From NCBI GenBank assembly GCA_965240325.2, contig OZ251231.1:1984001-2048000 (forward strand): DNA of 64,000 bases, written 5' to 3'. The DNA comes from Rebecca billardiae RCC1528. Taxonomy: Eukaryota > Haptophyta. Below the pieces are notes generated by a model, which worked only from the letters and a program-made list of their open reading frames with translations, was not told the origin of the DNA and searched no databases. The position numbers were made by a program, and so were the translations under genes. Position 1 is the stretch's first letter, and every line of letters begins with the position of its first letter. Of the stretch, positions 34,491 to 45,545 are shown piece after piece.

Positions 34491-34859
34491 CCGTCGGTCG
34501 CTCGTGAGCCTCGTGCCCGTGGCTCGCCTCCAAACGCGGGCCGCCTTTGGTGGGCCGCCGCCCGGGGCCGCGCGCGCGCCCAACCAAGTCCGTTCGCGTC
34601 AGATAGTATTGAGATACGCCGAGCTTGGGCCCTCTGCTACTGACCCTTGCCTTGTCGGCTCCTGATACAGATAGGGCGCGATTGAATAGTTGATCAACTG
34701 ATTCAAGGGACGTACATTGTCACATCGGTTCGCGGCAATCTCACTATCAAACTAAATCGCTCGTAACGAACCGTTACGTTAAAGTCACGGCCGCTCACGT
34801 CCCGTCCATCGATTGAATAGGGGAATCTCGTGGACGCGGTTATTTCTCCGTAATGCATG
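34491..34859. other. Unassigned sequence between dispersed repeats
   Basis: GC-rich to about 34600, then lower GC with GTTGATCAACTG near 34690 (related wording near 31018). No gene supported. Confidence 0.45.
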
Positions 34860-35020
34860 TGTCGTAGAGAGGGTCTCAAAAATCGAAACTCGGTCTCCGC
34901 CAGCCCTAAAAATCGCCCCCCGTCCCTTTTTTCTTGATCAAAGATCTTTTTGAAACGTGGTTAGGGCCCACGGAGCGGGCTCCACGCTGCGCGTTCCGCC
35001 CTGCACCGCGGGCCATACTT
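34860..35020. repeat. Dispersed repeat family R2, copy
   Basis: Contains AAAATCGAAACTCGGTCTC, CCCCCGTCCCTTTTTTC, GATCAAAGATCTTTTTGAAA and CGCTGCGCGTTCCGCCCTGC in order. This is the clearest copy of the family. Confidence 0.8.
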
Positions 35021-35923
35021 GTGTTTCAAAATGATGCGCAGTGTAGATGACTCGGCTGACTATATATACGACTATTGGTCAAGCAGGTGAGAAAAGTATC
35101 GTAATATAGTCTGTAGTTTTATCGCCTATCGGCCGACGGACCGTTCACATATTGATGAATGCGATGGAATAACGTCAGTTACGGTAGTATTGCAATTAAC
35201 TTGAATCACTAGCCGCTGAGTCGGCGGCAATAAAAGGTCGGCCCAGCAAGTCGTAGTTTCGACGACGATACGGATAGCTAAGGCTCGGCCCCAACTTAAT
35301 AATGGCAGCAAAACCAACACGAGAGTCGAGAGCGTTCAAAACACGGATGACGGAACCCAATCCACAACGGTGAGGTCAACTAAGACTACTAAGCTAACTA
35401 CCGTCGCGATCATCATCCACCAGCTGCTGACCAAGTGGCAAGTAGGCGACACCCTTGACGACACCAAAATGCTCACCCGCCACCTTTGACTTGGTACCTA
35501 TTACTTCCTGACGGGCATGAGTCCTGACGACGTCGACGACAACAACAACTTTGTCAACCCTGGCGACCAAGCGTCAACGTGCTCACCGACCAGTCCGACC
35601 ACCACTACCTCAATCAAGCTTCGACCAGTACCACTACACTCGACAGACGAATCAGGAGAGCTGCGCCCTCGTGACGCATGTGTCTAATCTTTAAATCATA
35701 TAGAATGGATACACAAATCGACATTTTATGGGCACCGCATACAGATGGAGCACAACTTAATTTGAAATATAAATATACAGCGCGCCCCCTGCGACTGCGT
35801 CGTCGCCGGTGGCTGCGGCTCGAGCGGCACGCGGGTGGCGCGTTGCGTGCCCCGGCGACTACTTGAACATCTTTCGGCAGCAGTTTCATCAATAATCATC
35901 CGCATCGAATCATCGTCACTTAA
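35021..35923. other. Unassigned lower-GC sequence
   Basis: Contains repeated CGAC/CACC-type phrases at about 35380-35640 and no domain in any frame. Nothing else seen. Confidence 0.45.
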
Positions 35924-35931
35924 CGTCTTAA

Positions 35932-37302
35932 CCCCTATTGTGGAACGGACCCCTATTGTGGAACGGCGCCAGTTTTTCCTATGTAGAGCTCGGATGTCGC
36001 GGAGGCGATGAGATCGGCGGCTACCGCCGTGTGCGCCTGGCCAAGGCGCGTCCAACGAGCCCAAGAACGTCGCCATAGCCCCGCCCCAGCGCCGTCCGCA
36101 GCCGATCGTTTGCTGGAGTCAGAGCTGAGAATCTGGTGTGAAAAAATGGTTTTCGGCTCCTGTAGGCCGAAGCTTCGGCCGGGAGGGCGCGCACGGTATT
36201 TTTGGGAGCTCCCCGAAAGCAGCCCGGGCAGGGAATCAAGCCGGCTTGCCGCTGCCGCACTCGTGGATGGAGCAAGGGTGATGGAGCGCGAGTTCAGAGT
36301 GACACGAATTGGGTCAGGTCAGCATGGCTGATTCCTGGGTTGGAGGGTCGAGGACGCCCCGCCGCGGCGGGGGGCGGTGCGGCGGCGCGAGCGGACTGGT
36401 GGCGATGATGAACGCGTAGCCGAAGGTGCCGGGCCGTCAGGCGACGCCCAACCCCGCAAAGCAGCTTCATCGCCTGCCGACCGCGCGAGAGCCGCGCCGC
36501 GTGAAGCGGCTGGGCGCGAGTGGACTACGACCCGCCAGATGCAGCCATCAGGGACTGTGTGTAGAGCGGGGAGCTGGCGTGAGGGCACAGCTGTCGCCGA
36601 CTTCGGCTCATATGCCGTGACAACTGGCCACGCTCTGTCGGATGGTGAAGGACCCGACCAGCCCGTCGAGGCCGCTGGGGCTGCAGCCGCGGCTGAGCGG
36701 CTGTGACGGTCGAGCAGATGCACACCGACCAGGTCGTGGAGATAGCGCTACTCAGCTTCGCGCCGACCACGCGGCAGGTGTGCATCGATGCGGCGCTTCT
36801 CTTCCTGCGTAGCGGCGCGCCCTTCTCGACGCTCTCCAGCATGCCCTGGAAGCGGTGGTGTCGGCGGCGGCTCAGGCGCCACGCGAAGGCGAGCGAGCGT
36901 CGATGACGGACACGCTCGTCGACCGCATCACTCATCGTGGAGAGGTTTGCGCGGGCAAGACGTGCCCCCCGGCGGCTGCGGGGTCGAGGGCGGGTGCCCA
37001 CACCGCCAGCGCGCCGGCGAGCGCCAGCGGGCCGACTGCGAACGCTCAGGAGCCAGCAGTGGCACCGTCCTGAGCGAGGAACCAAAATCGTTCCACAATA
37101 GGGGTCAGTCGACCTGTCGACGCACCCCGCGGGCGCGCGCGCGCGCGCGCGCGGGCGGGCGAGTTCCGCGCTCCGCACCCTCAGTGGTGTATGGTCCCTT
37201 CGGTAGGACCCATGGCCAGTACCTGACACCTTAAGTTCGCTCGCCGAGCCGCACTACCTCGCCCTATGGGCGGAAAACCCGAAAATCGTTCCACAATAGG
37301 GG
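35932..37302. mobile_element. piggyBac-like non-autonomous element flanked by TTAA
   Basis: The terminal repeat CCCCTATTGTGGAACG (35932-35947) is perfectly inverted at 37287-37302. TTAA lies directly outside both ends (35928-35931 and 37303-37306). TTAA duplication followed by CCC at the terminus is the piggyBac hallmark. A second copy of the 16-mer lies just inside each end (35950-35965 direct, 37089-37104 inverted), giving nested terminal repeats. The 1371-bp element contains modest frames (for example plus 36703-36906, starting MTVEQMHTDQVVEIALLSFA) but nothing like a DDD transposase, so it would need enzyme from elsewhere. The four bases outside TTAA also match as an inverted pair (CGTC/GACG), so the duplication is not strictly proven. 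Confidence 0.7.
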
Positions 37303-37310
37303 TTAAGACG

Positions 37311-38021
37311 CTAGGAGCAGCAGCTAGTTATTACAGTACATGACGCACGAGTGACGACGATACCGGATACGGAACCGTAGTCGTGGGTCTGAAGTAGTCA
37401 GCCATGCTTAGTAATAATATTATTCAACTCGGCGCGCGTCACGTCAGACGTCACGTCTTCCGATACACAGTAGCTAGTATGTAGTAACCCAGCGGTGCAG
37501 GCGGCTAGCCGACAGGCGCTGCTGCGACGTCGCCGACCTAAGGTCGGAGTGACTAGTGAGGAGTCGGGCCTGAGCTGCTGGCATGCGGCCCGTGCACGGT
37601 CGCCTGTCTCAGCTACCGACTGACTCAGTACTCAGTAGCAGTCGTAATAATCCGGCTCGAGCGGCAAGCGCGTACCGCCGTACGCGACCGCCCGTCTCAC
37701 GAGTCACGTCTGCCCGGGGAGCACGGGGCAGGCTCGACCAGCTGCTACCAGCGGCTGAGACTGCCAGCTGACATCCGGACCTGCACCATCAGGAGAACCG
37801 CGTCGTCCTACCTGTCGTGTCGTTAAATCATAGAATGCTGATGAGTATTATGAGCAGCCGACGCTGTAGTGGCGACGATCACTACTCCTCAGTAATATTA
37901 CGGTAACCGCTGCTGCGGCTAGTGCGCCTTGCGGCCTCGTCATCGGAATCATGTGTTACGTGAGCAGCGGCCTTATTTGTTATGATCCATGAGATTCATC
38001 GCTGCCGGCGCTGCTGGCACT
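37311..38021. other. Unassigned intergenic sequence
   Basis: Lower GC than the genes. No frame, RNA or repeat recognised, apart from the phrase TTAAATCATAG shared with 18595. Confidence 0.45.
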
Positions 38022-38672
38022 TTAAAAGGTAGTACCAGCGGCAGAGGGGCCGCGCCCGCCGTGGCCGCGACCGCGCTGAGCCCCATGTCCACGCCCACGG
38101 CTATGGCCACGCCCGCGTCCTTGCTCGCGTTTTACATCCGCAGTCTCAGCAGCGCTGACCCCGCGACCGCGTCCACGGCCCGGTGCCGCGCGAACGACCG
38201 CCTCCTTATGCCGTTTGCCTTCCTCGTGCTCTCTCAACTGCGCGGTGCTGGTGAAGGCGAGGCGGCAAGTTGCACACCACCTTCCCTCGGCCGCAGCCGC
38301 TCTCGCCATCTCCGTCTCGCGGTGTCGCTTGCCCTGGCGATGCTCGCGCATCAGGGCAGCGCTGTTCACGCTAACGCAGCAGATATTGCAGTATAGCGAT
38401 GTGATGACCTCCGTGGATCCCTCCTCGCCAGCGCCCTGGCCACCTTCGCCGACCTTGCGCCTCTTGTGCAGCCCAGAGGGCTGCGTGCTGCGGTCCGCGG
38501 CCCTGACCCGACCCTCAGCGGGAGTCTCGGACGCATCAGGGCTATCCGAACCGTCCAAAAGCGAGCTCTCGCCATCGTCGCTGCCAGCTCCCTGGTCGAG
38601 CTCGCGCTCGAGTGCAGCAATGCGCTCGTCCAGGGCGTTGAGCGTCCTCGGCACGACCGTATCGTCCGTCAT
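38022..38672 (-). CDS. U1-type C2H2 zinc-finger protein with RGG-like tail
   Basis: A 216-residue protein from ATG 38672 (MTDDTVVPRT); the frame is open 43 codons further upstream, but that part reads as leader. Residues 11-28 are a short helix (LNALDERIAALERELDQ). Two fingers of the RNA/dsRNA-binding U1/ZNF-met kind follow: Cys95, Cys98, His111, His117 (YCNICCVSVNSAALMREH) and Cys133, Cys136, His149, His155 (WCATCRLAFTSTAQLREH). Both end GKRH, as is typical. The last ~50 residues are Gly/Arg-rich. Together these suggest a nuclear RNA-binding protein. It is divergent to the symporter, with 143 bp between starts. Confidence 0.82.
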   Translation of the reverse strand: MTDDTVVPRTLNALDERIAALERELDQGAGSDDGESSLLDGSDSPDASETPAEGRVRAADRSTQPSGLHKRRKVGEGGQGAGEEGSTEVITSLYCNICCVSVNSAALMREHRQGKRHRETEMARAAAAEGRWCATCRLAFTSTAQLREHEEGKRHKEAVVRAAPGRGRGRGVSAAETADVKREQGRGRGHSRGRGHGAQRGRGHGGRGPSAAGTTF

Positions 38673-38815
38673 GCTGAATCGGTGATTACATTGCCGAAAC
38701 CCGCCGCGGAGACGACGTGCCACTTCCGCACGCTCATCACGCGCGGTCGCGAAAAGCGAGCCGCCCGTCCCTGCCCGCCTCGCCCCCCCCCCCCGCCCCA
38801 AGGCGCGCTCGAGCC
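38673..38815. promoter_or_regulatory. Divergent intergenic region, zinc-finger gene / symporter
   Basis: 143 bp between opposite starts, with a C-run near 38783-38794. A bidirectional promoter is inferred from position. Confidence 0.4.
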
Positions 38816-40769
38816 ATGGCGATCAGCCAGGCGGGAGGCTATGCGGCGGTCTTCGTCACGCTCGTCGTCATCGCCATGTCGGCGCTCGGCATCCTCAAAA
38901 CCGACGTCGCGCGCCACTTCGACCGCGATGCCTACTTTGCGGCGCGCAACTCGCAGTCGCCGCTGCGGCTCGCGCTGAGCTACTTTGTGACCGGCATCGG
39001 CGGCTGGGTGGTCTTCACAGTGCCGCTCATCGGCGCGACGGCGGGGAGCCTGGGCGTTGCCGGCTACGCCCTCTCCGCCATCGTGCCCCTCCTCATCCTG
39101 AGCTTCATCGCCCCGTTCATGCGCCGCAAACTGCCTCGCGGCGTCACGTTTGCCGACTACGTTCTCAAGGTAGCGCACGCGCGCGCGTGCGCGACGGGCG
39201 AGCGCCGTGCGCGCCGAGCGCGCCCTCGGCTCTGCGCGTATCTGTGCATCGCACCGCGCCGCGCGGCGCGGCGCGCGTGCGCGTGCCCGTCTCACGCGGG
39301 TGTGCTGGATTTCAGCGCGGAGGTGCCTTACCCACCCTGCCATCGTGGCAGCTGGTGGCAGGCTGAGATCACACTCCTTGAACCTGAACCGGTTAGCACC
39401 GGCGTAGGGAGCGCTTGTGTGCGACCCCCTCTTCCCTGCCCACCGCGCACCTCGCGGCGCGCACGCGCACGCCGGGCGGCGCTCGCGCGCGCCCTGCCGC
39501 GGGTGTGTCGCGCCGCCCCGGGGTCGCCTGCTGTTCGCAGCGCTTCGGCCCGGCCGTGAGCAACTACGTAACGGTCATCTCGATGGTGTACATGTTCTGC
39601 CTGCTCTCGGGCGAGTACACCGCCGTGAACGGCGCCGCGTCCTTCCTCCTCGGCATCAACGGCATCGTCGCGGCCGTCGGCACCGCGGTGATCACGCTCG
39701 TGTACACGGCCGTCGGAGGTGCGCGCGTGCGCGCGGTGCAGCGCACTCGCACTGTCGGCCGCGGCTGCACTCTCGCGCGCGCGCGCCTCGCCCGAGCTGA
39801 GCTCGCCCCGCCGCGCTCCGTGCGCGCGCACCAGGCCTCCCCGTGTCGCTCCTCACCGACCAGATCCAGGGCATCGCCGTCCTCTTCGTCGGCGTGATCA
39901 TCGCGATCGGCGTACTCGCTTACGTGCCGATCCCGGAAGGCCAGATCGGCGCATCCGGCGCGGCGGACGCGACCATCGACGGGTTCGCGACGGCGGTGAT
40001 CCTGATCATCGCCGTCACCTCGGCGGAGCTGCTCAACGCGGGCTCGTGGCAGCGCATCTGGGCCGCGGAGGACAACGCGGCGATGGTCAAGGGCGTCGGC
40101 ATCGCGTGCGTGCTGATTCTGCTCATGCTCGTGCTGTACGGCGTGATTGGCATGGCCGCCCTCGCCTACTACGGCCCCGCGCTCTTCGTGCCAGACTTCG
40201 TGGCGCACCTGAGCGCGCTCTTCTTCGTGCAAGAGATGGGCGAGGGCTGGGTGGTCACCACCGCCGTCGCCGTCGTCGCGATGGTCGCCTCCTCCGCCGA
40301 CTCGGTCCAGAACGCGATGGCGGCGCTCCTCTCGACGCACGAGAAGGTGACGCTGCCGCGCGCGCAGGCGCTCACCGTCGTCCTCAACATCCCCGCGGTG
40401 GTGGTGGGCTCGCTCGGCATCGACGTGTTCACGCTGCTCATCATCGCCGACCTCTTCGCCGCGGCGACCGTCGTACCGATCGGGCTCGGCCTGTGGGAGC
40501 GCACGCACCCCAACGCGGCGCTCGCCGGCTGCGTGAGCGCCCTCCTGTCTGTGCTCCTCATCTTCATCGTCGGCGGCTCGATCGAGACGGGCAGCGTCGA
40601 GGCGGGGCTCGCGATGATCGTCTGGTACTCGCCCGCGTCGCGCACGTGGCTCGCGGCCTTCCTTCTGCCGCCGGTGATCGGCGGCCTCGTCGCGGTCGTG
40701 GGCTCCCTCGCGACCAAGTACAAGTTCGAGGGCTATGGCGAGGAGGACGTCAAGCCGAGCGCCGCCTGA
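38816..40769 (+). CDS. Sodium:solute symporter (SSS/PutP-like), three exons
   Basis: SSS proteins import small solutes such as sugars, amino acids, urea or vitamins using the sodium gradient. Exons are 38816-39169, 39541-39718 and 39835-40769. The introns begin GTAGCG (371 nt) and GTGCGC (116 nt) and end GCAG and CCAG. All joins are in frame and give 488 residues with about 11-12 hydrophobic segments. FTVPLIGATAGSLG in exon 1, SMVYMFCLLSGEYTAVNG in exon 2 and LLTDQIQGIAVLFVG in exon 3 (the family's T-D-x-x-Q-G motif) support the assignment. The first intron lies just before RFGPAVSNY. The substrate cannot be told from sequence; the closest types are fungal/algal urea- or proline-transporter-like SSS. 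Plasma membrane location is inferred. Confidence 0.85.
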
Positions 40770-41401
40770 GCGCCGCGCGCACCTGCACTCCGCACCTCTC
40801 ACAGTCACGTGCTGGCCGGCACGCGGTTCACCCTGGATCGAGTGCTCGCAGGCGCGCGCCGGCCTTGACCTGTCGTCGCGCTCGCGTCACGACGGGTGCT
40901 GATCGAGTGGCTCCCAAGCTCAGTGCTCACGCCGACTCGCTGCCCGAGGGCCGCCCCGAGGCGGCTGGGCGGCAGCAGCTGCGGGTTCTACTGGCCGATA
41001 TTGCATCATCATTGATTCAGAATTCAGAATCATCAGCAGGTCCGACAGACAACGACGACGACGATGTGGTCATCACTCAGCCATCATCTGGCGCGGTGCC
41101 GCGCCCGTAATTCGGCCGATTCGGGTGATATCGGTCCCGTGATGACGCGACACTCCGGCTGACTCCGGAGTCCGGAGCGGACAGCATTGGTCCAAATAGG
41201 CAAATTTGGTAACTCCAATGAATATAGTCTGAATCACGACCTCTGATGATCGTCATAAATAATTTATTGATAATTCCGGCGGCGGTGACGCCGGATGTGT
41301 CCGGATAATGTAAGTGTACGTCACTGACGAATATATATATATTCGTCGTCTGATTCATATATCAGCATCAGTCATCGTAATGATTCCGCGATCAAGTTCC
41401 T

Positions 41402-41480
<79 letters not shown>

Positions 41481-41602
41481 TGTATACGAGCCGGGCCATG
41501 TAAATACTAGACGATAGGCCTCGGCTACTATACTGATATATTTATTATATAATAGGGGGCGAATAGGCGGCATGATGATGCCAACTCGATCATCGATCGG
41601 TC
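40770..41602. other. Convergent intergenic region
   Basis: Lies between the stops of the symporter (plus) and the SET gene (minus). A 22-bp palindrome GACGAATATATATATATTCG sits near 41326. No gene supported. Confidence 0.5.
41407..41478. repeat. AT microsatellite
   Basis: Uninterrupted (AT)n of about 72 bp. Confidence 0.97.
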
Positions 41603-43393
41603 TCAGTCTGAGCCAGTAGTGGGCGGCTGGCAGGTCCTGGCCCGTTTCTTCTGACCGACGGTGTCGGCCACAGCCTGGTCCAGTGGATCTGCTTGCTCTG
41701 CCGCCTTAGGCTGAGCTGCAGCGGGTGCACCCGCGGGCGCACATACCATTACCTCGCGGGCGGGCTCGCCATTGGCGTTCGTCGAGCTCGAAGCTGCGAC
41801 GGCAGCAATGCTGAGAGGAGGCTGTGGTGATGGCCCATGGCCATATCGCGCCGAGAACGCCTCTGCTGACCCCGATGGCCCAAGCGCGCGATGCACGCGC
41901 GCCTGGCGTGATCGCAGGAGCTGAAGATTCGCATCCAGAACACGGTGCTGGCCCAGACGGTAGACGAGTGCCATCTGCGTGCGCCGTGCTGCGGCCGACT
42001 CCGGCAGCGTGCCGCCGACGCTGCCGAGTGCTGAGCACCTGCCCGCCACCTCTGCGTCCGCCTTGGCGAGAGCTGCTGCGACGCTCGCTGCCGTGCCACC
42101 CACACCAGCTCGGAGCTCCTCGAGAGTGCTGACAATGGCGCCCATAGCAGCTGCCTCGTTCTCGAGTGTAGTCACATCAGGATCTGCACCGATGTCGTCG
42201 TCCATGTCGCGCGTGGCGCACCCAGCGCCCGCGTGCTCTGGTTCCTCGTTCAGGGATGCCGCCAGCCACCTGTGCCAGGCCTCGCTGGAGGAGCCGCCCG
42301 CAGAAGACTCGTCGTGAGCTGCGCGAGCCGCCTCCTCGCGCGCGGCGAGTCGGTCCAGCTCGTCGGCCGTGCACACGAGCAGCCGCGCTGCCTCCAGCAT
42401 CGCGTGCGGCAGCTCAGCCGCCACGCCCGCACTGCCGCCGTGCAGATAGTGGCTGGCAGGGAGGCGGGCGGAGCGCACGGCCGCACGCACGCGTGCCAGC
42501 TCAGTCGAGCCCCCTGCGCGGCCGTGCGTGCGGCCGAAGGACTCCGCCAGCTCCACGCAGACGACGTCAGCCGGATTGTCACGCAGCACGAAGCCGTAGT
42601 GCTGCACCAGCTCCGCCGAGCCCTTGGCACCGTAGCTGATTCGCACCTCGGCGCCGGGGGCCACCGAGCGGCCCGCGCGAAGGCTGTAGGCGGCGGCGGT
42701 GGCATGCAGCTGCGCGCACGATGCGGCGTCGTGGTTGAGCACATCGACGAGCGGCACGAGGCAGCCCAGCTCCTCGCCGTGCACGTTCACCCGCAGCGCG
42801 CGCGACCAGTAGATGGCGTACGCCCAGCGCAGCCACAGCTCCGAGTAGGCAGCGCGATCGCCAAACGGCCCGGGCGCATCGCGCGCGAGCGCGCCGACGA
42901 GCTCGCAGTGGACGCGACGGATGTCCTCGCGCAGCCGCTGTGTCGCAGAGTACACCGCCGTCCCTTCGAGCAACGCGCGCAGCTGCTCCTCAGGCCAGAG
43001 GATGGTTGCATCCAAGCTTGAGGGCGTTAGACTTTCCGGCCACTCCTCGCTCGGCCCGGGCAGGGATGCGATGTACGCAGCCCAGCGGCTGGTAGGCCCA
43101 AGCGCGCGCTGGTAGAGCAGGAAGATGCACACCAGGAAGGTATTGTCCACACCCTTCGGCCCGTGCCGTGCGCGCAGCTCCGAGAGCGGGCGCCCGACCT
43201 CTGCGTCTGCGAGCGCTGCGCGAGCATGCATGAGCAGCGAGATCGGGCACGAGATGACCTCCTCGCCAGCGGCGATATGCCGCACGGCATAGCCGGCGTA
43301 ACCGGCTACTTCTGGGGCGACGGCGATGTGCAGCGCGTCAAAACGCGCTCCTTCCCCGCGCAGCCACTGCTCCAGACCTGCCGGAAACGCCAT
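41603..43393 (-). CDS. SET-domain protein methyltransferase, SETD3/SETD4/Rubisco-LSMT-like
   Basis: Members transfer methyl groups from S-adenosylmethionine to Lys or His of non-histone targets. This is an intronless frame of 596 residues from ATG 43393. The split SET domain starts at about residues 30-50 (GYAGYAVRHIAAGEEVISCP), followed by the usual helical insert (DNTFLVCIFLLYQRALG). The catalytic half has VPLVDVLNHD at 213-222 (Asn220-His221 contact the cofactor) and RISYGAKGSAELVQHYGFVL at 251-270 with the active-site Tyr266. The C-terminal half (about 280-596) corresponds to a Rubisco-LSMT substrate-binding region but is Ala-rich and diverged. The last 60 residues end with basic KKRAR. 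Target unknown. It is divergent to the Pro-rich protein gene. Confidence 0.85.
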   Translation of the reverse strand: MAFPAGLEQWLRGEGARFDALHIAVAPEVAGYAGYAVRHIAAGEEVISCPISLLMHARAALADAEVGRPLSELRARHGPKGVDNTFLVCIFLLYQRALGPTSRWAAYIASLPGPSEEWPESLTPSSLDATILWPEEQLRALLEGTAVYSATQRLREDIRRVHCELVGALARDAPGPFGDRAAYSELWLRWAYAIYWSRALRVNVHGEELGCLVPLVDVLNHDAASCAQLHATAAAYSLRAGRSVAPGAEVRISYGAKGSAELVQHYGFVLRDNPADVVCVELAESFGRTHGRAGGSTELARVRAAVRSARLPASHYLHGGSAGVAAELPHAMLEAARLLVCTADELDRLAAREEAARAAHDESSAGGSSSEAWHRWLAASLNEEPEHAGAGCATRDMDDDIGADPDVTTLENEAAAMGAIVSTLEELRAGVGGTAASVAAALAKADAEVAGRCSALGSVGGTLPESAAARRTQMALVYRLGQHRVLDANLQLLRSRQARVHRALGPSGSAEAFSARYGHGPSPQPPLSIAAVAASSSTNANGEPAREVMVCAPAGAPAAAQPKAAEQADPLDQAVADTVGQKKRARTCQPPTTGSD

Positions 43394-43616
43394 CGTGCTG
43401 CATCAGCCACTCGCCCACTCCGAAAGTCCGAAACCGGAGTCCTTCGTCGCTGGGTCCGGCCTTCCAGCGACCAGAGCAGGTGGGCCGTCGTCGCCCTCGT
43501 GCAAGGGATCAGTGCGCCGCCGCGAAACACAGCGCGTGCCGCGCGGCGGCGGCGGACGCACGAACGCGCGTCGCTGGTCGGGGTCGCACGTCCTGCTCGC
43601 TTGCGCCCTACGCGGA
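43394..43616. promoter_or_regulatory. Divergent intergenic region, SET gene / Pro-rich protein
   Basis: 223 bp between opposite starts. The plus frame stays open through it, which is common at this GC content. The ATG at 43617 was preferred because a signal peptide follows at once. Confidence 0.4.
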
Positions 43617-45545
43617 ATGAGGGTTGCCCTGGCCGTCGGCCTCGCTGCGTGCGCACTGGTGGGCACAGAGTCAGCGCCCGCGCGCCGGCTCCTCGTCGAT
43701 TCATCGAATCACACGAGCGCACGCCGCCTGACGACCGCAGGAGCGAGGTCGGTGGCGCCATCACCCGTCGCTGGGGCGTCGCCGCCTTCCCCACCGCGTT
43801 GGAGATGGAATCCGAAGCTCTGGCCCCACCCGCCGCCCCCCTCGCAGCCGCCGAGCGCGCCGCCGAGCTCCCCGCCGCCGCAGCCATCACCGCCGCCCGT
43901 TTGGTGGGAGTTTCCCGCGCTCTATCCGAGGCCTCCGCCGCCGACGCCCTCGCCCTCGCCACCCCGACCACCACCATCGCCCCCGCCGCCACTGCCGCCG
44001 TGGCCGCCGTGGCCACCGTGGCCATCACCGCCGCCGCTGCCGCGCCCGCCGCCTCGGTCGCCTTTGCCGCCTTCGCCGCCGTGGCCGCCACTTCCACTCG
44101 CGTGGCGCCCGGTGCTCAGCCCCCCTCCAGCCCCGCCCGCTCCGCCGTCAGAGCCGCCACCGCCGCCCCTTCCACCCGTCCCTCCGCTTCCGCCCATGTC
44201 GCCGCCCGCGTGGCACGAGGCTGCGGGCGAGCTCGGCATCGGCGAGGCCGCCATCATCTCGTTGCTGGTCGTGTCCGCGGCCGGTTGCGCCGTCCTCTGG
44301 GCGCGCGCGCTGTGCTGCCGGCGCAAGGAGGAGGCGCGCGGCTCGTCGCTGGCGCGCAAGGACGCGAACGCGTACGACGAGGAGGACGGCGCCACGGCCG
44401 ACTCTGCGGGCTGGGGTGGCGGCTCGGGCGGCGGCTGGGGCACGCACGGCCACGCCGAGGACGGGCTCGCGGCCGCGCACGAGGGCCCGCCTGTGCCGGC
44501 GCGCGCTCAGCTGGGCACGCCCGGCCGGATGGGCGGCGGCCACCATGGCTCGCGCGCCGCCGGTGCCGGTGGCGAGGGCGGCGTGGAGCTCGCGCATCGC
44601 GCGCACGGCGCGCACGGGAGCTCTGAGCTCCCGCCGGTGCGCACAAGCGTGGCGGGACTGGCGCCGCGCCCCGGAGTGGCGCCGCCGCCCCACCGCAGCC
44701 CCGAGCGCGCGCTGCCGTCGTGCGGCAACGGCGGCGGCACGGCCACGGCCGACGACTTCCACCCGCGCCGGGCGGCGTCTTCGGCCTTTGACGGGCAAGG
44801 ACGCACGCTGCGCGTCGACGACGACGGCGAGCTCGGCGCGGGGGGTAGTAGCGACGACGGCGGCGCCTCGCCTCCGCGCAGCCACGGTGCCAACGGCTGC
44901 GGCGCTCGCAGAGCGAGTGCAGGCCTCTGTGCAGGCCACGGCGCAGCCGCAGCGGCAGCCGCAGAGGGCGGCGCGACACGCATCCCCAGAGTGGGCGCCA
45001 ACTGGCGCGCGCGCGCACGCTCGCCGCGCAGTGATGACGGCAGCGACGACGATGGCGACGACGACGATGGCGCCACGCCGCGCTCCCGCACAGGCGCGCG
45101 CCGAGCAGACTCAGCGGGCTCTGATGAGCGCCGTTCGCCACGGCGGCACACCAGCAGTGAGGGCGACGGCAGCGACGACGACGCCCGGACACCGCCCTCT
45201 GCCCGTGCCGGCGCCTTGCGAGGCCTGCCGGCCGGGCGCAGATGGGGCGGCACCGGGGCGCGTGGCGCCGCCGGCACGCAGCGGCACCAGCTGCTGCCCC
45301 GTGGAGCCGCCGCTGATGACGAGGCGGGATCGAAGCGGCTCACAGCATCGCGCATCGCCGCGGGAGCGCGCGCGGCGACTGCGGGCGCGCGTGCTGCGAC
45401 CGCCGGCGCACGCGCCGCGATTCGGCCCTCCGTGCCGCGCAAGCAGCAGTACGGGCAGGTCGCCACGGGCGACCTGTCGCACAACTCCCATTCGGACGCC
45501 GACTCCGATGACGACTTGGACCACGACGGCCGCCGCTGCCGCTGA
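43617..45545 (+). CDS. Proline-rich single-pass surface protein (extensin/pherophorin-like ectodomain)
   Basis: A 642-residue protein. Residues 1-20 (MRVALAVGLAACALVGTESA) are a signal peptide. Residues about 52-198 are SPPP/PPPSP-rich with Trp-containing PPWPPWPPWPSPP stretches, like the hydroxyproline-rich rods of algal wall proteins. Residues 210-234 (AAIISLLVVSAAGCAVLWAR) are the membrane span, followed by CCRRKEEA. The ~400-residue cytosolic tail is low complexity, with Gly, His, Arg and acidic runs and three Ala/Thr/Gly-Ala-Arg repeats near the end. A wall or surface-coat sensor or tether is plausible; no enzymatic domain is seen. Another start at 43326 is possible but would bury the signal peptide. 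Confidence 0.7.
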   Translation: MRVALAVGLAACALVGTESAPARRLLVDSSNHTSARRLTTAGARSVAPSPVAGASPPSPPRWRWNPKLWPHPPPPSQPPSAPPSSPPPQPSPPPVWWEFPALYPRPPPPTPSPSPPRPPPSPPPPLPPWPPWPPWPSPPPLPRPPPRSPLPPSPPWPPLPLAWRPVLSPPPAPPAPPSEPPPPPLPPVPPLPPMSPPAWHEAAGELGIGEAAIISLLVVSAAGCAVLWARALCCRRKEEARGSSLARKDANAYDEEDGATADSAGWGGGSGGGWGTHGHAEDGLAAAHEGPPVPARAQLGTPGRMGGGHHGSRAAGAGGEGGVELAHRAHGAHGSSELPPVRTSVAGLAPRPGVAPPPHRSPERALPSCGNGGGTATADDFHPRRAASSAFDGQGRTLRVDDDGELGAGGSSDDGGASPPRSHGANGCGARRASAGLCAGHGAAAAAAAEGGATRIPRVGANWRARARSPRSDDGSDDDGDDDDGATPRSRTGARRADSAGSDERRSPRRHTSSEGDGSDDDARTPPSARAGALRGLPAGRRWGGTGARGAAGTQRHQLLPRGAAADDEAGSKRLTASRIAAGARAATAGARAATAGARAAIRPSVPRKQQYGQVATGDLSHNSHSDADSDDDLDHDGRRCR

